Positions 1 through 9,075 of a stretch of DNA of 64,000 nucleotides are shown here, piece by piece. The stretch lies in NCBI GenBank assembly GCA_963707465.1, contig CAVPQK010000023.1:62001-126000 (forward strand), in the 5' to 3' direction. This stretch comes from Bog-159 sp963707465 (GTDB lineage Bacteria > Acidobacteriota > Terriglobia > Bryobacterales > Bryobacteraceae). The notes under the pieces were generated by a model. It was not told the DNA's origin. It made no database searches and saw only the letters and a program-made list of their open reading frames with translations. Position 1 is the first letter of the stretch. The number at the start of each line of letters is the position of its first letter. The position numbers and the translations under genes are program-made.

Positions 1-62
1 TACGTGGCATTCGGCTTCGGTGCAGATTTATGGGAATTGGCTGGCATACCTGCGCGCGCAGA

Positions 63-106
63 AGCCGGCTGAAAGCCGGCTGCGGGCAAGATTGCCCGCC
101 CTCCGT
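63..106. repeat. double-hairpin intergenic repeat, copy a
   Basis: Two adjacent inverted repeats. AGCCGGCT occurs at 63-70 and 74-81 around a GAA loop. GCGGGCAA at 82-89 pairs with TTGCCCGC at 92-99. A CCTCCGTGGG tail follows and runs up to the stop codon of the minus-strand aminotransferase (110-112), so in that gene's direction the hairpins begin just after its stop. No T-run is present. Very similar to the copy at 58809-58850. A role as a 3'-end or terminator element is inferred. Bases 1-62 upstream hold nothing recognisable. Confidence 0.75.
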
Positions 107-109
107 GGG

Positions 110-1498
110 CTAAGTGCCGAAGACAGCTTTGACGGAGTCACTCGACACACTCACCAGCCGGTCTATCTCGGCCTGGGTGACCACTAGCGGCGGCGCGAAG
201 AACAAAATGTCGCCCGTCGCCGGATGGGCGCCTCCCGCGGGGCGGGTGCGCGTGATCACTCCGCGCCGCGTCATCTCCGCTTGAAGGCGCGCGGCCACCT
301 TGCGGCCACCGTCGAAATTCTTCCTGGTTGCCCGATCTTCCACGAACTCCACGGCCGCCAGCAGTCCCTTGCCGCCCCGTATATCGCCCGCATTCGGGTG
401 ACCGTCGAAAGCCGTCCTCAGGCCGGCGTACAGCCGCTCCCCCATGTTCTCCGCATTTTCGCAGAGCCGTTCCCGCTCCATGATCTCGATGTTCTTCACC
501 CCCACCGCACAGCACGTCGGATGCGCCGAGTAAGTGGCGGCGTGCATCCAGCGGTCTTGCGGCGTGACTGAGTCCATCACGTCCTTGATCGGCTTGCTCA
601 CCATCATCCCGCCTAGCGGAAGGTAGCCGGAAGTGACACCCTTTGCGAACGACATGATGTCCGGCTTCACGTTCCAGTGCGTCAGCCCGAACCAGCGGCC
701 CGTGCGTCCGAATCCAGTGATAATCTCATCCGCGATCAGCAGGACGTCATACCGTGTGCACACTTCGCGCACCCGCAGCCAGTAGTCGTCGGTCGGATAA
801 ATCACTCCGCCGGCGCCATGGATGGGCTCCCCGATAAAGGCCGCGACGTTATCCGGACCTTCGCGCAGGATTGCCTCCTCCAGTTCGCGCGCCGCCGCCT
901 GACCCACAGTCTCACCCGGCCGCGCACCCTCGTATCGGTATGGATAACAAGTCTGGATATGAAGGAAACCCGGGACCCGCGGCTCGAACATCTTCCAGTA
1001 AGTGCCCATCTTGGTGGCGCTCATCGCCTGCAGAGTGACGCCATGGTATCCCTCCTGGCGCGCCACCACCTTCACCTTGCCGGGCTTGCCGCATGCTTTC
1101 CAGTAGAACCGCGCGGTCTTGAACGCCGCCTCGTTCGCTTCGGCGCCGCCGGACGTGAAGAAGACAGCCTGCATAGTGCCGCCGGCCAGGCCGATAATGC
1201 GCTCCGCCAGCGTGATCGCCGGGATATTCGACGATCCGATGTAGCCGGAGAAATAGGCTAGTTCCTTCATCTGGGCGGCGGCGGCGTCCGCCAGTTCGGC
1301 GCGGCCATGACCCGCGTTGACGTTCCACAGCCCGGACAGTCCGTCGAGATACTCGCGGCCGTTCACATCCTGTACGGTCGCGCCGCGCCCCCGCACATAG
1401 ATGATAGGATCCTGGTGGTCTATTGGATGGTGCAGCGGGTGGATCAGGTGCTCCCGATCGACACTTACAAGTTCCGCGGCGTTCATGGCAGCACTCAT
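110..1498 (-). CDS. class III (omega) aminotransferase, PLP-dependent
   Basis: A 462-residue fold-type I aminotransferase of the omega-transaminase / aspartate aminotransferase-like group, expected to move an amino group from an amine or beta-amino acid to a 2-oxo acid. Visible family marks: the glycine-rich FFTSGGAEANEA near residues 113-124, the YHG aromatic that stacks on the cofactor (151-153), the LIADEIITGFGRTG segment with PLP-pyridine Asp257, and Schiff-base Lys286 in SFAKG. The start is the ATG at 1498, which overlaps the upstream gene's TGA as ATGA. A longer reading to 1738 would lie inside that gene and adds 80 unrelated residues. Coupling to a sugar-type oxidoreductase suggests an amino-sugar or polyol role, but the substrate cannot be read from sequence. 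Confidence 0.9.
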   Translation of the reverse strand: MSAAMNAAELVSVDREHLIHPLHHPIDHQDPIIYVRGRGATVQDVNGREYLDGLSGLWNVNAGHGRAELADAAAAQMKELAYFSGYIGSSNIPAITLAERIIGLAGGTMQAVFFTSGGAEANEAAFKTARFYWKACGKPGKVKVVARQEGYHGVTLQAMSATKMGTYWKMFEPRVPGFLHIQTCYPYRYEGARPGETVGQAAARELEEAILREGPDNVAAFIGEPIHGAGGVIYPTDDYWLRVREVCTRYDVLLIADEIITGFGRTGRWFGLTHWNVKPDIMSFAKGVTSGYLPLGGMMVSKPIKDVMDSVTPQDRWMHAATYSAHPTCCAVGVKNIEIMERERLCENAENMGERLYAGLRTAFDGHPNAGDIRGGKGLLAAVEFVEDRATRKNFDGGRKVAARLQAEMTRRGVITRTRPAGGAHPATGDILFFAPPLVVTQAEIDRLVSVSSDSVKAVFGT

Positions 1499-2781
1499 AG
1501 GTTGGGTAACTCCCAGCCCTTTCGCCGCGGGCGGTTGACCGCGAGCACGTTCGCCTCTTCGTCGCCGATAACTTGCTCTTCCTGCGGATCCCACTGGATC
1601 TTGCGATTCAGTCTGCGCGCGATGTTCACCAGATGGCTGACGCTTACCGAACGGTGCCCGATCTCGACGTCGGCATTCGGCGTTTCGCGCGTGGGGATGC
1701 AGCCCAGCCAAAAGCCCATGTGATACTCCGCCTGCCAAAGAGCCCGCTTGTCATGCCACTTGTCGATCTCTTCCTGGGGCGGCAAGTCCAGCGTGACGCC
1801 AGCCGCGTCAATCTTGAAATTGTTGCGCCAGATGTCGATCGAGCCCTTCTCGCCGATGAAGCGGCCGCCACCCATCAGGGGTTGGTCGCCGCTATAGGGC
1901 AAGTCCAGATGGACCTCGACGCCATTAGCGTAGCGGAAAGCCATGGCGCCGCGCGGTTCCTGCATGGGCCAGATTTGCACCGGGCCGGTGTGGTCCATGC
2001 CGAGCGCCCACTGGATCTGGTCCAGGCCGTGGGCGCCCCAGTTGGTCGTCTCACCGCCCGAATAGTCCTGAAATCCCATCCAGCCGAATCGCAACTTCTT
2101 GTTGTAGGCGTGCGCGTGCGCCTGGCCCTGCCACACATTCCAGTCCAACTCTTGCGGGACGGGCTCTTCCGCCAGGTCGGGGATGGGTACCGAATCGGGG
2201 TAGTTTACGCCCTGGGCCAGTTTGATTTTCCCTAATCCACCCGTGCGCACCAGTTTGCAGGCAATCTGATTCATCTCCATGGAGCGCTGCTGGCTGCCGA
2301 CTTGGAACACAGTTTTATATTTCCGCGCGGCCTTCACCAGCACCGTTCCTTCGCCAGGGTAGAGCGTCAGCGGTTTTTCGGCATAAACATCCTTGCCCGC
2401 CTGGCAGGCGTGAATGGACGGAATCACGCGGCAGTGATCCGGCGTCGCCACGATCACGGCATCGATATCCTTGCGATCCAGGATTCTGCGATAGTCCTGA
2501 TAGACATCCCAGTTGGCGTTGCGTCTGCCGGCGGCCTCTTCGCACCGGGACAGGCAGCAATCGGCCAGCGCCACGATCTGTCCGGGTTTGGGCAACTGGT
2601 CGATCAAAAGGTTGGCGCGCCCACCGACGCCAATGACCCCTACTTGGATGCGATCGTTTGCGCCAGGCCGGCCGGGGGCGGCCAACACATGGCTGGGAAC
2701 GATCGCGGGGAATGCGGCGCCCGCCGCGGCGAGAGAGGTGCGCGACAGAAACCGGCGGCGAGAGATTATGCTCTGGGCCAT
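1495..2781 (-). CDS. Gfo/Idh/MocA family oxidoreductase, Tat-exported
   Basis: A 428-residue NAD(P)-dependent oxidoreductase of the Gfo/Idh/MocA family, which usually acts on sugars or inositols. The N-terminus carries a twin-arginine signal (SRRRFLS at residues 7-13, then a hydrophobic stretch to about residue 34), so the enzyme probably folds with its cofactor before export. A Rossmann domain starts at about residue 45 (VGVIGVGGR), and the family EKP motif is at 135-137. The C-terminal domain is the usual alpha/beta half. Its stop overlaps the aminotransferase start by four bases, so the two are one operon. The substrate is unknown; many acidobacterial paralogues with the same Tat signal are annotated only to family level. 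Confidence 0.9.
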   Translation of the reverse strand: MAQSIISRRRFLSRTSLAAAGAAFPAIVPSHVLAAPGRPGANDRIQVGVIGVGGRANLLIDQLPKPGQIVALADCCLSRCEEAAGRRNANWDVYQDYRRILDRKDIDAVIVATPDHCRVIPSIHACQAGKDVYAEKPLTLYPGEGTVLVKAARKYKTVFQVGSQQRSMEMNQIACKLVRTGGLGKIKLAQGVNYPDSVPIPDLAEEPVPQELDWNVWQGQAHAHAYNKKLRFGWMGFQDYSGGETTNWGAHGLDQIQWALGMDHTGPVQIWPMQEPRGAMAFRYANGVEVHLDLPYSGDQPLMGGGRFIGEKGSIDIWRNNFKIDAAGVTLDLPPQEEIDKWHDKRALWQAEYHMGFWLGCIPTRETPNADVEIGHRSVSVSHLVNIARRLNRKIQWDPQEEQVIGDEEANVLAVNRPRRKGWELPNL

Positions 2782-3695
2782 GGTTTCATGCTACCCCAAA
2801 GCGGCGAGAGGGGGCGAGGGGGAATTCATTGCGCACCGCGACGATTCTACGCGGTTTGGTTACGCGCATCGTTTTTTCGTTGACGTGTTGCGTTAGGTTG
2901 CATTTGTTGCGCGGCCTCTGGAATTGGGTTCGTTTCGCAAAAGGCATATGGGCCGCCGATGAACGCCGATGAACGCCGATAGGACACCGGCCTTCGGGCT
3001 GCTACGGGTATCGTTTTTTCGTTGACGTGTTGCGTTAGGTTGCATTTGTTGCGCGGTCTCTGGAATTGGGTTCGCTTCGCAAAGGGCATACGGCCCGCCG
3101 ATGAAGGCCGATAGGACACCGGCCTTCGGGCTGTTACGCGCATCGCTTTTTCGTTGACGTGTTGCGTTAGGTTGCATTTGTTGCGCGGTCTCTGGAATTG
3201 GGTTCGCTTAGCAAAAGGCATATGGCCCGCCGATGAAACGCCGATAGGACATTTTTCGTTGACGTGTTGCGTTAGGTTGCATTTGTTGCGCAGTCTTGGA
3301 ATTGGGTTCGCTTCGCAAAGGGCATAGGGCCCGCCGATGAACGCCGATAGGACACCGGCGCTCGGGCTGTTACGCGCATCGCTTTTTCGTTGACGCGTTG
3401 CATTACGTTGCATTTGTTGCGCCGGCTGCCGTTGGGTCGCTTGGGCTGCGGGAGGTCAGTTGCGTGATTCGGCATCAAGGGAATTGGGTTCGTTTCGCAA
3501 AATACGGTGGATTGGACATGCCTTAGCCCGATGGTGCCCGGTACGAGAGTAGCACGCGGGTTTGCCTGGCCCGATGGGCTCGGCGGCGGCTGGCTAGCGT
3601 TTTCAGGCGGTTGGAAGGCAGCGGGGAAGCGTCACCGATGGCGTTGGGATTGTCGTGGCGTTTCGCTTCTATTCGTGATCTGATGGTTTGCAATC
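2782..3695. other. 914-bp non-coding interval
   Basis: Between the divergently transcribed oxidoreductase and the glycoside-hydrolase-like gene. 2861-3503 is filled by the tandem array listed separately. 2782-2860 and 3504-3695 show no conserved reading frame, tRNA or clear promoter. The longest reading frames here (for example minus 2847-3413) are translations of the repeat and are not credited as genes. Confidence 0.7.
2861..3503. repeat. tandem array, about five copies of a 116-142 bp unit
   Basis: Direct repeats begin at about 2861, 3003, 3135, 3251 and 3371. The core reads GTTGACGTGTTGCGTTAGG, then TTGCATTTGTTGCGC, then GGAATTGGGTTCG, then TTCGCAAA, then CCGATGAACGCCGATAGGACA. Copy 1 has an internal duplication of GATGAACGCC. 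Copy 3 lacks the CCGGCCTTCGGGCTGT end. Copy 5 is split by about 59 bases of unrelated sequence (3422-3480) before its last block at 3481-3503. Copies differ by scattered substitutions, so the array is not freshly duplicated. In translation it gives low-complexity strings (AKRTQF, CETNPI, LRNEPNS in three frames), which look like false gene calls, not protein. Confidence 0.9.
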
Positions 3696-6600
3696 GTGAA
3701 TAAACTTCCGGTGTGCCTGATCCTGACCGCTGTCGGCGCGAGTTTGCCTATCCTGAGCGCCCCAGAAGTTCGCTATGGCACGGGGACCTGGGACGCTGAC
3801 GTTTACGGAACGCATCGGGTGGTGGTTCGCGTTCCGGCGCCCGCCGACGCGGTCTGGGTCCACGTTCCCTGGCGGCGGCGCGACAACCAACCGGAGAACA
3901 AAGAGATTCTGGTGATTTCCGCGAGCACGGGCGGTCGCGTTCAAAATGTGGCGCGCGTGGACGTGAATCGCGAATACGGCGACCTCGTCTTCCAGCCCGT
4001 CGGCGGACCCGGCGAATACTGGCTCTACTACATGCCCTATTCCGGAAACGTCAAGTCATCTTATCCGGTCATCAAGTACCGGACCCCGGAACAAACCGCC
4101 GAACCTGCCTGGCTGGCGCGAAACCACCTGGCGGAGCCGCAAGGGGCGCACGCACGGCTCGCTCAATTGCCGCGCGCCGACCTGGTCGAGATCCAGTCCG
4201 TCGATGCGTTCGATAGCTTCGCTCCCATGGAACTCATCGCCACAAAAGGCGAGGTCGAACGCCTTCTTACAAGCAACCCTGGCGCCGCTTTCCTGGTCTT
4301 TCCCGAGAGCCGCGATCGCCCCATCCGCATGACCGGCGATCTTCCTGCCGCGTGGGCGCAGCGCGCGCCTGGCGAACCATTTCGCGGCACGGCGGCGCGC
4401 GGGGAATTCTACGTCTTCCAACTGGGAGTGTGGGCGGCCCGAACCGGATTGCATAATATCGGCGCCACTTTCACGACGGGCGCATTCCGCTGCTTCAACC
4501 TGGGAGGGGTTGACTGGCAGGGGCGCCACTTCACGCGCCAGGTGGATGCGGCGCGCGGAACGGTGCGTCCGCTTTGGTGCGGAGTGCAGATTCCGGCCGA
4601 CGCCGCGCCGGGCGCGTACTCCGGCACGGTAACTGTCAGTGCGGATGGTCAACAACCGGTACCGGTGACGGTGCAATTGACGATCGCACCGGAATTCATC
4701 CGGAATGCCGGGGACGACGACCCATGGCGCCTCTCCCGTTTGCGCTGGCTCGATTCGCAACTGGCCGTGGATGACGGCCTTGTGCCACCTTACACGCCGG
4801 TGAAAGTGACGGGCAAGACCATCGGCGTGCTGGGACGGAGTGTCTCGCTCGGGTCCGATGGACTGCCCGCCTCGATCCGGAGTTACTTCGCCATCGAGAT
4901 GACGCGGTTGGCTATGACTCCGCGCGAGGTTCTCGCGGCGCCCATCCGGCTGGTTGTCGAAGACGCCGCTGGGCACGCTATACCGTGGTCAACCGGTGCG
5001 TTCCGAATCGTAAGACGGGGGGATGGAATCGCTCTCTGGGAAGCGCGGAATCGCGCCGGATCGCTCGCCATGGAGATTCACGGGCAAATGGAATTCGACG
5101 GCAGCCTGGAGTTTTCCGTGGCCTTGACCGCGCGGGAGGCGATGGACACCGGCGACATCCGCCTCGAGATTCCGGTATCGTCCGCCGTAGCGCGTTACGC
5201 GATGGGGCTGGGGATGAAGGGCGGCGCGAGGCCCGAAAGCTACGCGTGGAAGTGGGACGTGAAGCACAACCAGGACAGCGCGTGGATCGGCGATGTGAAC
5301 GCGGGTCTCCAGTTCGGGCTGCACGACGACCGCTATTCGCGCCCATTGAATACCAACTTCTACCAATCCAAGCCGCTGATCATGCCGGCCTCGTGGGAGA
5401 ACGGCGGGAAGGGCGGATGCCGCCTCGGCGTCAGCGGCGCGGAGACTTATCTGGTCTCCTGCTACAGCGGGCCGCGCCGGTTCGCCGCGGGCGAGACGCA
5501 GCATTACGATTTCCGTTTACTGCTGACCCCGTTTCATCCCATCGACCCAGCGAAACAATGGCGCACCCGCTACTATCACGCGTTTGCCCCGCTCGACGAG
5601 ATCGCTCCGACGACCGCGAACGTGGTGAACATCCACCACGCCACGCCCATCAATCCGTTCATCAACTACCCGTTTCTGCGCGCGAAGGAGATGAAAGCCT
5701 ACATCGACGACGCCCACTCGCGCGGGATGAAAGTGAAGATCTACGACACGGTGAGGGAGTTGACGAATCACACTCCGGAACTGGCCGCGCTGCTGAGCCT
5801 GGGCGACGAGGTGATCGCGGACGGGCCAGGCGGCGGGCCCGCCTGGCTGCAGGAGCACGTGGTGGATCATTACATCCCGGGATGGTACGTGCCAGACCTG
5901 CATGACGCCGCGCTGGTGACCACTGGCACCTCCCGCTGGCACAACTTCTACGTGGAGGGGCTGCGCTGGCTGGCGGAGAACGTGGGCATCGACGGCATTT
6001 ACCTCGATGACATCGCGTTCGACCGCACCACCATGAAACGGATCCGCAAGGTCCTGGCGCGCAACCGTCCGGGATCGATGATCGACGTGCACTCCGCCAA
6101 CCAGTTCAACCCGCGCGACGGCTTTGCCAACAGCGCGAACCTCTATTTGGAACATTTTCCGTTCGTCGACCGGCTGTGGTTCGGCGAGTATTTCGACTAT
6201 AAATCGCCGGCCGATTTCTGGCTGATCGAAATATCCGGAATCCCGTTCGGGTTAATGGGAGAGATGCTCCAGGACAACGGCAATCCGTGGCGTGGCATGG
6301 TCTATGGCATGACTAACCGCCTCCCGCATTCCGGCGATCCGCGCCCGTTGTGGCGTTTCTGGGATGAGTACGGCATTGCGGATACGGAGATGCTCGGCTA
6401 CTGGGCGCCGTCGAATCCGGTGAAGATCGGGAGAAGCGACGTTCTGGCCACCACGTACCGCGGGACGCGGCGCGCGCTGGTCGCGGTGGCGAGTTGGACT
6501 GACGGACCGGCGGAGGTGCGGATGGAAATCGATTGGAAAGCCCTGGGCATCGATCCCGCGTTGGCTCGGATTCGTGCGCCAGCGATTGCGGGATTCCAGG

Positions 6601-6740
6601 CGGCCACTACTTTTGGCGTGGGGAGAGCGATCCGGGTGGAAGCGGGCAAGGGTTGGCTGCTGGTGATTGATGAAGCTGCCGGTCTTCGACCGGTGGACCG
6701 GCTGAGAGCCGGTCCGCAGGCCGAGGGCCTGCCCCACTGA
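3696..6740 (+). CDS. secreted glycoside-hydrolase-like protein (DUF6067/GH123-like)
   Basis: A 1014-residue protein with an N-terminal signal peptide (about residues 1-22) and a GTG start. After two or three beta-rich regions, a TIM-barrel-like C-terminal part has the look of a glycoside hydrolase: HPIDPAKQWRTRYYHA, INPFINYPFL, KVKIYDTVRELTNH, the acidic strand end GIDGIYLDDIAFD, and SMIDVHSANQF. This resembles the DUF6067 / GH123-like barrel, so a polysaccharide or glycoconjugate hydrolase acting outside the cytoplasm is likely. The family name comes from recalled motifs without a search. The last ~25 residues (GLRPVDRLRAGPQAEGLPH) and the stop are encoded by the hairpin repeat at 6679-6738, so the native end was probably near residue 990. 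The sialate esterase follows 12 bases later. Confidence 0.7.
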   Translation: MNKLPVCLILTAVGASLPILSAPEVRYGTGTWDADVYGTHRVVVRVPAPADAVWVHVPWRRRDNQPENKEILVISASTGGRVQNVARVDVNREYGDLVFQPVGGPGEYWLYYMPYSGNVKSSYPVIKYRTPEQTAEPAWLARNHLAEPQGAHARLAQLPRADLVEIQSVDAFDSFAPMELIATKGEVERLLTSNPGAAFLVFPESRDRPIRMTGDLPAAWAQRAPGEPFRGTAARGEFYVFQLGVWAARTGLHNIGATFTTGAFRCFNLGGVDWQGRHFTRQVDAARGTVRPLWCGVQIPADAAPGAYSGTVTVSADGQQPVPVTVQLTIAPEFIRNAGDDDPWRLSRLRWLDSQLAVDDGLVPPYTPVKVTGKTIGVLGRSVSLGSDGLPASIRSYFAIEMTRLAMTPREVLAAPIRLVVEDAAGHAIPWSTGAFRIVRRGDGIALWEARNRAGSLAMEIHGQMEFDGSLEFSVALTAREAMDTGDIRLEIPVSSAVARYAMGLGMKGGARPESYAWKWDVKHNQDSAWIGDVNAGLQFGLHDDRYSRPLNTNFYQSKPLIMPASWENGGKGGCRLGVSGAETYLVSCYSGPRRFAAGETQHYDFRLLLTPFHPIDPAKQWRTRYYHAFAPLDEIAPTTANVVNIHHATPINPFINYPFLRAKEMKAYIDDAHSRGMKVKIYDTVRELTNHTPELAALLSLGDEVIADGPGGGPAWLQEHVVDHYIPGWYVPDLHDAALVTTGTSRWHNFYVEGLRWLAENVGIDGIYLDDIAFDRTTMKRIRKVLARNRPGSMIDVHSANQFNPRDGFANSANLYLEHFPFVDRLWFGEYFDYKSPADFWLIEISGIPFGLMGEMLQDNGNPWRGMVYGMTNRLPHSGDPRPLWRFWDEYGIADTEMLGYWAPSNPVKIGRSDVLATTYRGTRRALVAVASWTDGPAEVRMEIDWKALGIDPALARIRAPAIAGFQAATTFGVGRAIRVEAGKGWLLVIDEAAGLRPVDRLRAGPQAEGLPH
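6679..6738. repeat. double-hairpin repeat inside a gene end, copy b
   Basis: Three inverted repeats in a row: CCGGTC/GACCGG (6679-6684 and 6688-6693), GGACCGGC/GCCGGTCC (6695-6702 and 6708-6715), and GCAGGCC-GAG-GGCCTGC (6716-6732), then CCCCAC. The TGA stop of the upstream gene (6738-6740) directly follows. The last hairpin is identical to the one at 14549-14565. Confidence 0.8.
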
Positions 6741-6746
6741 TACTAT
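6741..6746 (+). promoter_or_regulatory. possible -10 element close to a start codon
   Basis: TACTAT lies six bases before the ATG at 6753, and no Shine-Dalgarno sequence is visible. If used, it would give a leaderless mRNA for the esterase. No clear -35 is present, so this is weak. Confidence 0.25.
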
Positions 6747-6752
6747 CTACTT

Positions 6753-8264
6753 ATGTTGCAATTGTTGCGCTATTGGCGCATCCCCATACTGCTGCTTCCC
6801 GGCTTCGCCGTCGTGCACGCCGATGTGACATTGCCCGTAGTGCTCGGCGAGCACATGGTCGTGCAGCGCGGTCTGCCCGTGCACATTTGGGGCGCCGCCG
6901 ATCCGCATGAATCCGTCACGGTGGAGTTCCGCGGCGAGACGCGCAGCGCAACCGCGGACGATCTCGGCCGCTGGAGCGTCTACCTGCGCCCCGCCGAAGC
7001 CGGCGGCCCGTTTGAGCTGACCATCCATGGCCGGAACACCATCGCGCTCAAGGACGTGCTGGTGGGCGACGTATGGGTGGCGTCGGGCCAGTCCAATATG
7101 GAACTGCGCGTCCAGAGCACCGCCAACGCGAAGGCGGAAATCGCCGCGGCGAACTACCCTCGCATCCGCTTGTTTCAGGCGCTGCACAAGGTTTCGGACT
7201 ATCCGCTGGACGATATCGCCGCGCACGGCTGGGCGCTGTGCAGCCCCGAGACGGCCGCCAACTTCTCGGCCGTGGCCTATTACTTTGGCCGGGATATCCA
7301 ACAGAAACTCGACGTGCCGTTGGGGCTGATCGAAGCGGACTGGGGCGGCACGCCCGCGGATGCCTGGACCAGCCTTCACGCCCTGTCCGCCGACGCGGCC
7401 CTCATGCCGGTCTTCTCCGAGTGGAGCCACATGAACGATGGCCGGGCTACCGTGATGCTGCAGCGCAAGAAACTGGATCGCGAATGGGAGCGCGCCGCGG
7501 CGCAGGCGAAATCCGAAGGCCGTACTCCTCCGGACCGTCCCTGGCAGCCCAACGAAGACAATTCGTGGATGCCGGCGGGTTTGTTCAATGCCATGATCGC
7601 GCCGCTCAGTCGCTTTCCCATTCGCGGCGTCATCTGGTACCAGGGCGAGAGCAATACCGGGGCGGAACGCGCGCCTCTGTATGCACGTCTGTTTCAGACC
7701 ATGATCCGCGACTGGCGGCGGGCTTGGGGGCAAGGTGACTTCCCGTTCCTCTTCGTGCAGCTTGCCAACTTCGAGACCTCGCCGCAAAGCATGTGGCCGG
7801 AGGTCCGGGACGCGCAGCGCCAGACCCTGGAACTGGCCGACACCGGCATGGCGGTGACCATCGACATTGGATTGCCCAAGAATATCCACCCGACGAATAA
7901 ACAGGATGTCGGCCTGCGCTTGGCGCTGTGGGCCAGGGCCATCGCGTACGGCGAGAAGATCGAATATTCCGGCCCCTTATACCGCGAGGCGACCTCGGAA
8001 GGCGGCAGCCTGCGGGTTTGGTTCGATCACGCGGGCGGGCTCAAATCCCGGAGCCAGGAACTGAAAGGCTTCGAAGTTGCCGGCGCCGACCGCAAGTTCT
8101 GGCCGGCCCAGGCGCGGATCGAAGGCTCCACGGTGGTGGTCTCCAGCCCGTCGGTACCTTCGCCGGCTTATGTGCGCTACGGATGGGCCAGCAACCCGGA
8201 GTGCAGCCTATACAACGCGGACGACCTGCCGGCTTCGCCGTTCCGCTCCGAGCCAAGGATGTGA
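6753..8264 (+). CDS. sialate O-acetylesterase, SGNH-type, secreted
   Basis: A 503-residue carbohydrate esterase that removes O-acetyl groups from sialic acid or other glycans. A signal peptide ends near VVHA (residue 23). A beta domain (LVGDVWVASGQSNM) leads into the SGNH/GDSL-like catalytic core. The nucleophile block GQSNM has Ser114. The oxyanion block is VIWYQGESN (293-301). The candidate Asp/His pair is in DIGLPKNIHP (Asp372 or nearby, His379). Length and order match the family (DUF303). It lies 12 bases after the glycoside-hydrolase-like gene on the same strand, which suggests joint action on an acetylated polysaccharide. The true substrate may well not be sialic acid, since soil Acidobacteria use this family on plant and microbial glycans. 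Confidence 0.9.
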   Translation: MLQLLRYWRIPILLLPGFAVVHADVTLPVVLGEHMVVQRGLPVHIWGAADPHESVTVEFRGETRSATADDLGRWSVYLRPAEAGGPFELTIHGRNTIALKDVLVGDVWVASGQSNMELRVQSTANAKAEIAAANYPRIRLFQALHKVSDYPLDDIAAHGWALCSPETAANFSAVAYYFGRDIQQKLDVPLGLIEADWGGTPADAWTSLHALSADAALMPVFSEWSHMNDGRATVMLQRKKLDREWERAAAQAKSEGRTPPDRPWQPNEDNSWMPAGLFNAMIAPLSRFPIRGVIWYQGESNTGAERAPLYARLFQTMIRDWRRAWGQGDFPFLFVQLANFETSPQSMWPEVRDAQRQTLELADTGMAVTIDIGLPKNIHPTNKQDVGLRLALWARAIAYGEKIEYSGPLYREATSEGGSLRVWFDHAGGLKSRSQELKGFEVAGADRKFWPAQARIEGSTVVVSSPSVPSPAYVRYGWASNPECSLYNADDLPASPFRSEPRM

Positions 8265-8311
8265 TCGCCGTTCGCAGATGGCGGTACCAGTACCCTAGAT
8301 CCTAATTTTAT

Positions 8312-8340
8312 TTGACGGATAGATTATGACGTGGTAGATT
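8312..8340 (+). promoter_or_regulatory. sigma-70-type promoter
   Basis: TTGACG at 8312-8317 and TAGATT at 8335-8340 are separated by 17 bases (5/6 and 4/6 matches to consensus). They lie 65 bases upstream of the start at 8405, where GGAGGAA gives a normal ribosome binding site. It is locally AT-rich compared with its surroundings. Confidence 0.55.
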
Positions 8341-8404
8341 TACGTCTAGGTCACAACCGATAGCCACAAGTTAGTCGGAATCCGGCTCAACGGAGGAACT
8401 CTCT

Positions 8405-9016
8405 ATGAAGCTTACTCTCTCGATGACACGCTGTCTGGCAGCAACAGCACTGACATTGGCCGCTGCTACCTTCTTTTTGGCTACGCCTGCCGAGGCGCAG
8501 CCAGTCCCGATCGGGATACTGAATCCCAAGTTCGACAGGAACACTTTGATGTGTTCGCCGGGCGGCGGCTGCACCCAAACTGGAATTACGGGCTGGATAG
8601 TGGGTCCAGCCAGCTACGTGGCAAAATTTTCAACGACGCAATATCCGAGCGCGCCGTCCACCGGACTGTACTGTGCGGCACTTGGCGATTCAACTGTAAC
8701 CGGCTCCATCTTTCAGACATCCGGCGCGACGGTGCAGGCTAACACAACCTACACTCTGACCGTGACCGTGGGAGCCCGTGCGGATGTGGTATTCACCGGC
8801 TACCTGGCGTCGCTGGTGGCGGGAAACGATATACTGGTCTCAGGCGCCAAAGCGACTCCGGTGGGCGGCAACTTCGTAACCGAGGTGATCTCGTGGGAGT
8901 CCGGGGCTACACCCACTCAATTGGGCCAGCCTTTACAAGTTCTGATCGAGAGTAAAGGGACTGGACAAGTCGACATCTCAGATGTGGTGCTGACTTCCAC
9001 ACCGACGACTACATAA
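8405..9016 (+). CDS. secreted beta-sandwich-like protein of unknown function (paralogue 1)
   Basis: A 203-residue protein with a clear signal peptide (cleavage probably after PAEAQ, near residue 35). It has no named domain I can identify. The mature part begins PIGILNPKF and contains GITGWIVGP, TTYTLTVTVGAR, and GKPLQ/GQPLQVLIESKGTGQVDISDV. That pattern resembles jelly-roll carbohydrate-binding or 'choice-of-anchor' modules, in which a GW turn is followed by a description of a body and a final strand. A clear paralogue lies at 47148-47720, with the same order of motifs and about the same length. Two Cys residues (CSPGGGC region) are conserved between the two and may form a disulfide. It stands as its own unit with a good promoter and ribosome binding site. 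Confidence 0.75.
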   Translation: MKLTLSMTRCLAATALTLAAATFFLATPAEAQPVPIGILNPKFDRNTLMCSPGGGCTQTGITGWIVGPASYVAKFSTTQYPSAPSTGLYCAALGDSTVTGSIFQTSGATVQANTTYTLTVTVGARADVVFTGYLASLVAGNDILVSGAKATPVGGNFVTEVISWESGATPTQLGQPLQVLIESKGTGQVDISDVVLTSTPTTT

Positions 9017-9075
9017 GCTACCGGCGCGCTGGTATGTGTGGAACGTGTGACACCGTAAGCAAAAGGAGATAGCGT

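Noticed and set aside
1499..1738. 80-residue N-terminal extension of the aminotransferase
   Set aside because: It lies wholly inside the upstream oxidoreductase gene, is Arg-rich nonsense, and the ATGA overlap gives a natural start at 1498.
2847..3413. 188-residue minus-strand frame across the repeat array, and a 94-residue relative in another frame
   Set aside because: It is a translation of the tandem DNA repeat; similar peptide strings appear in different frames, which real proteins would not show.
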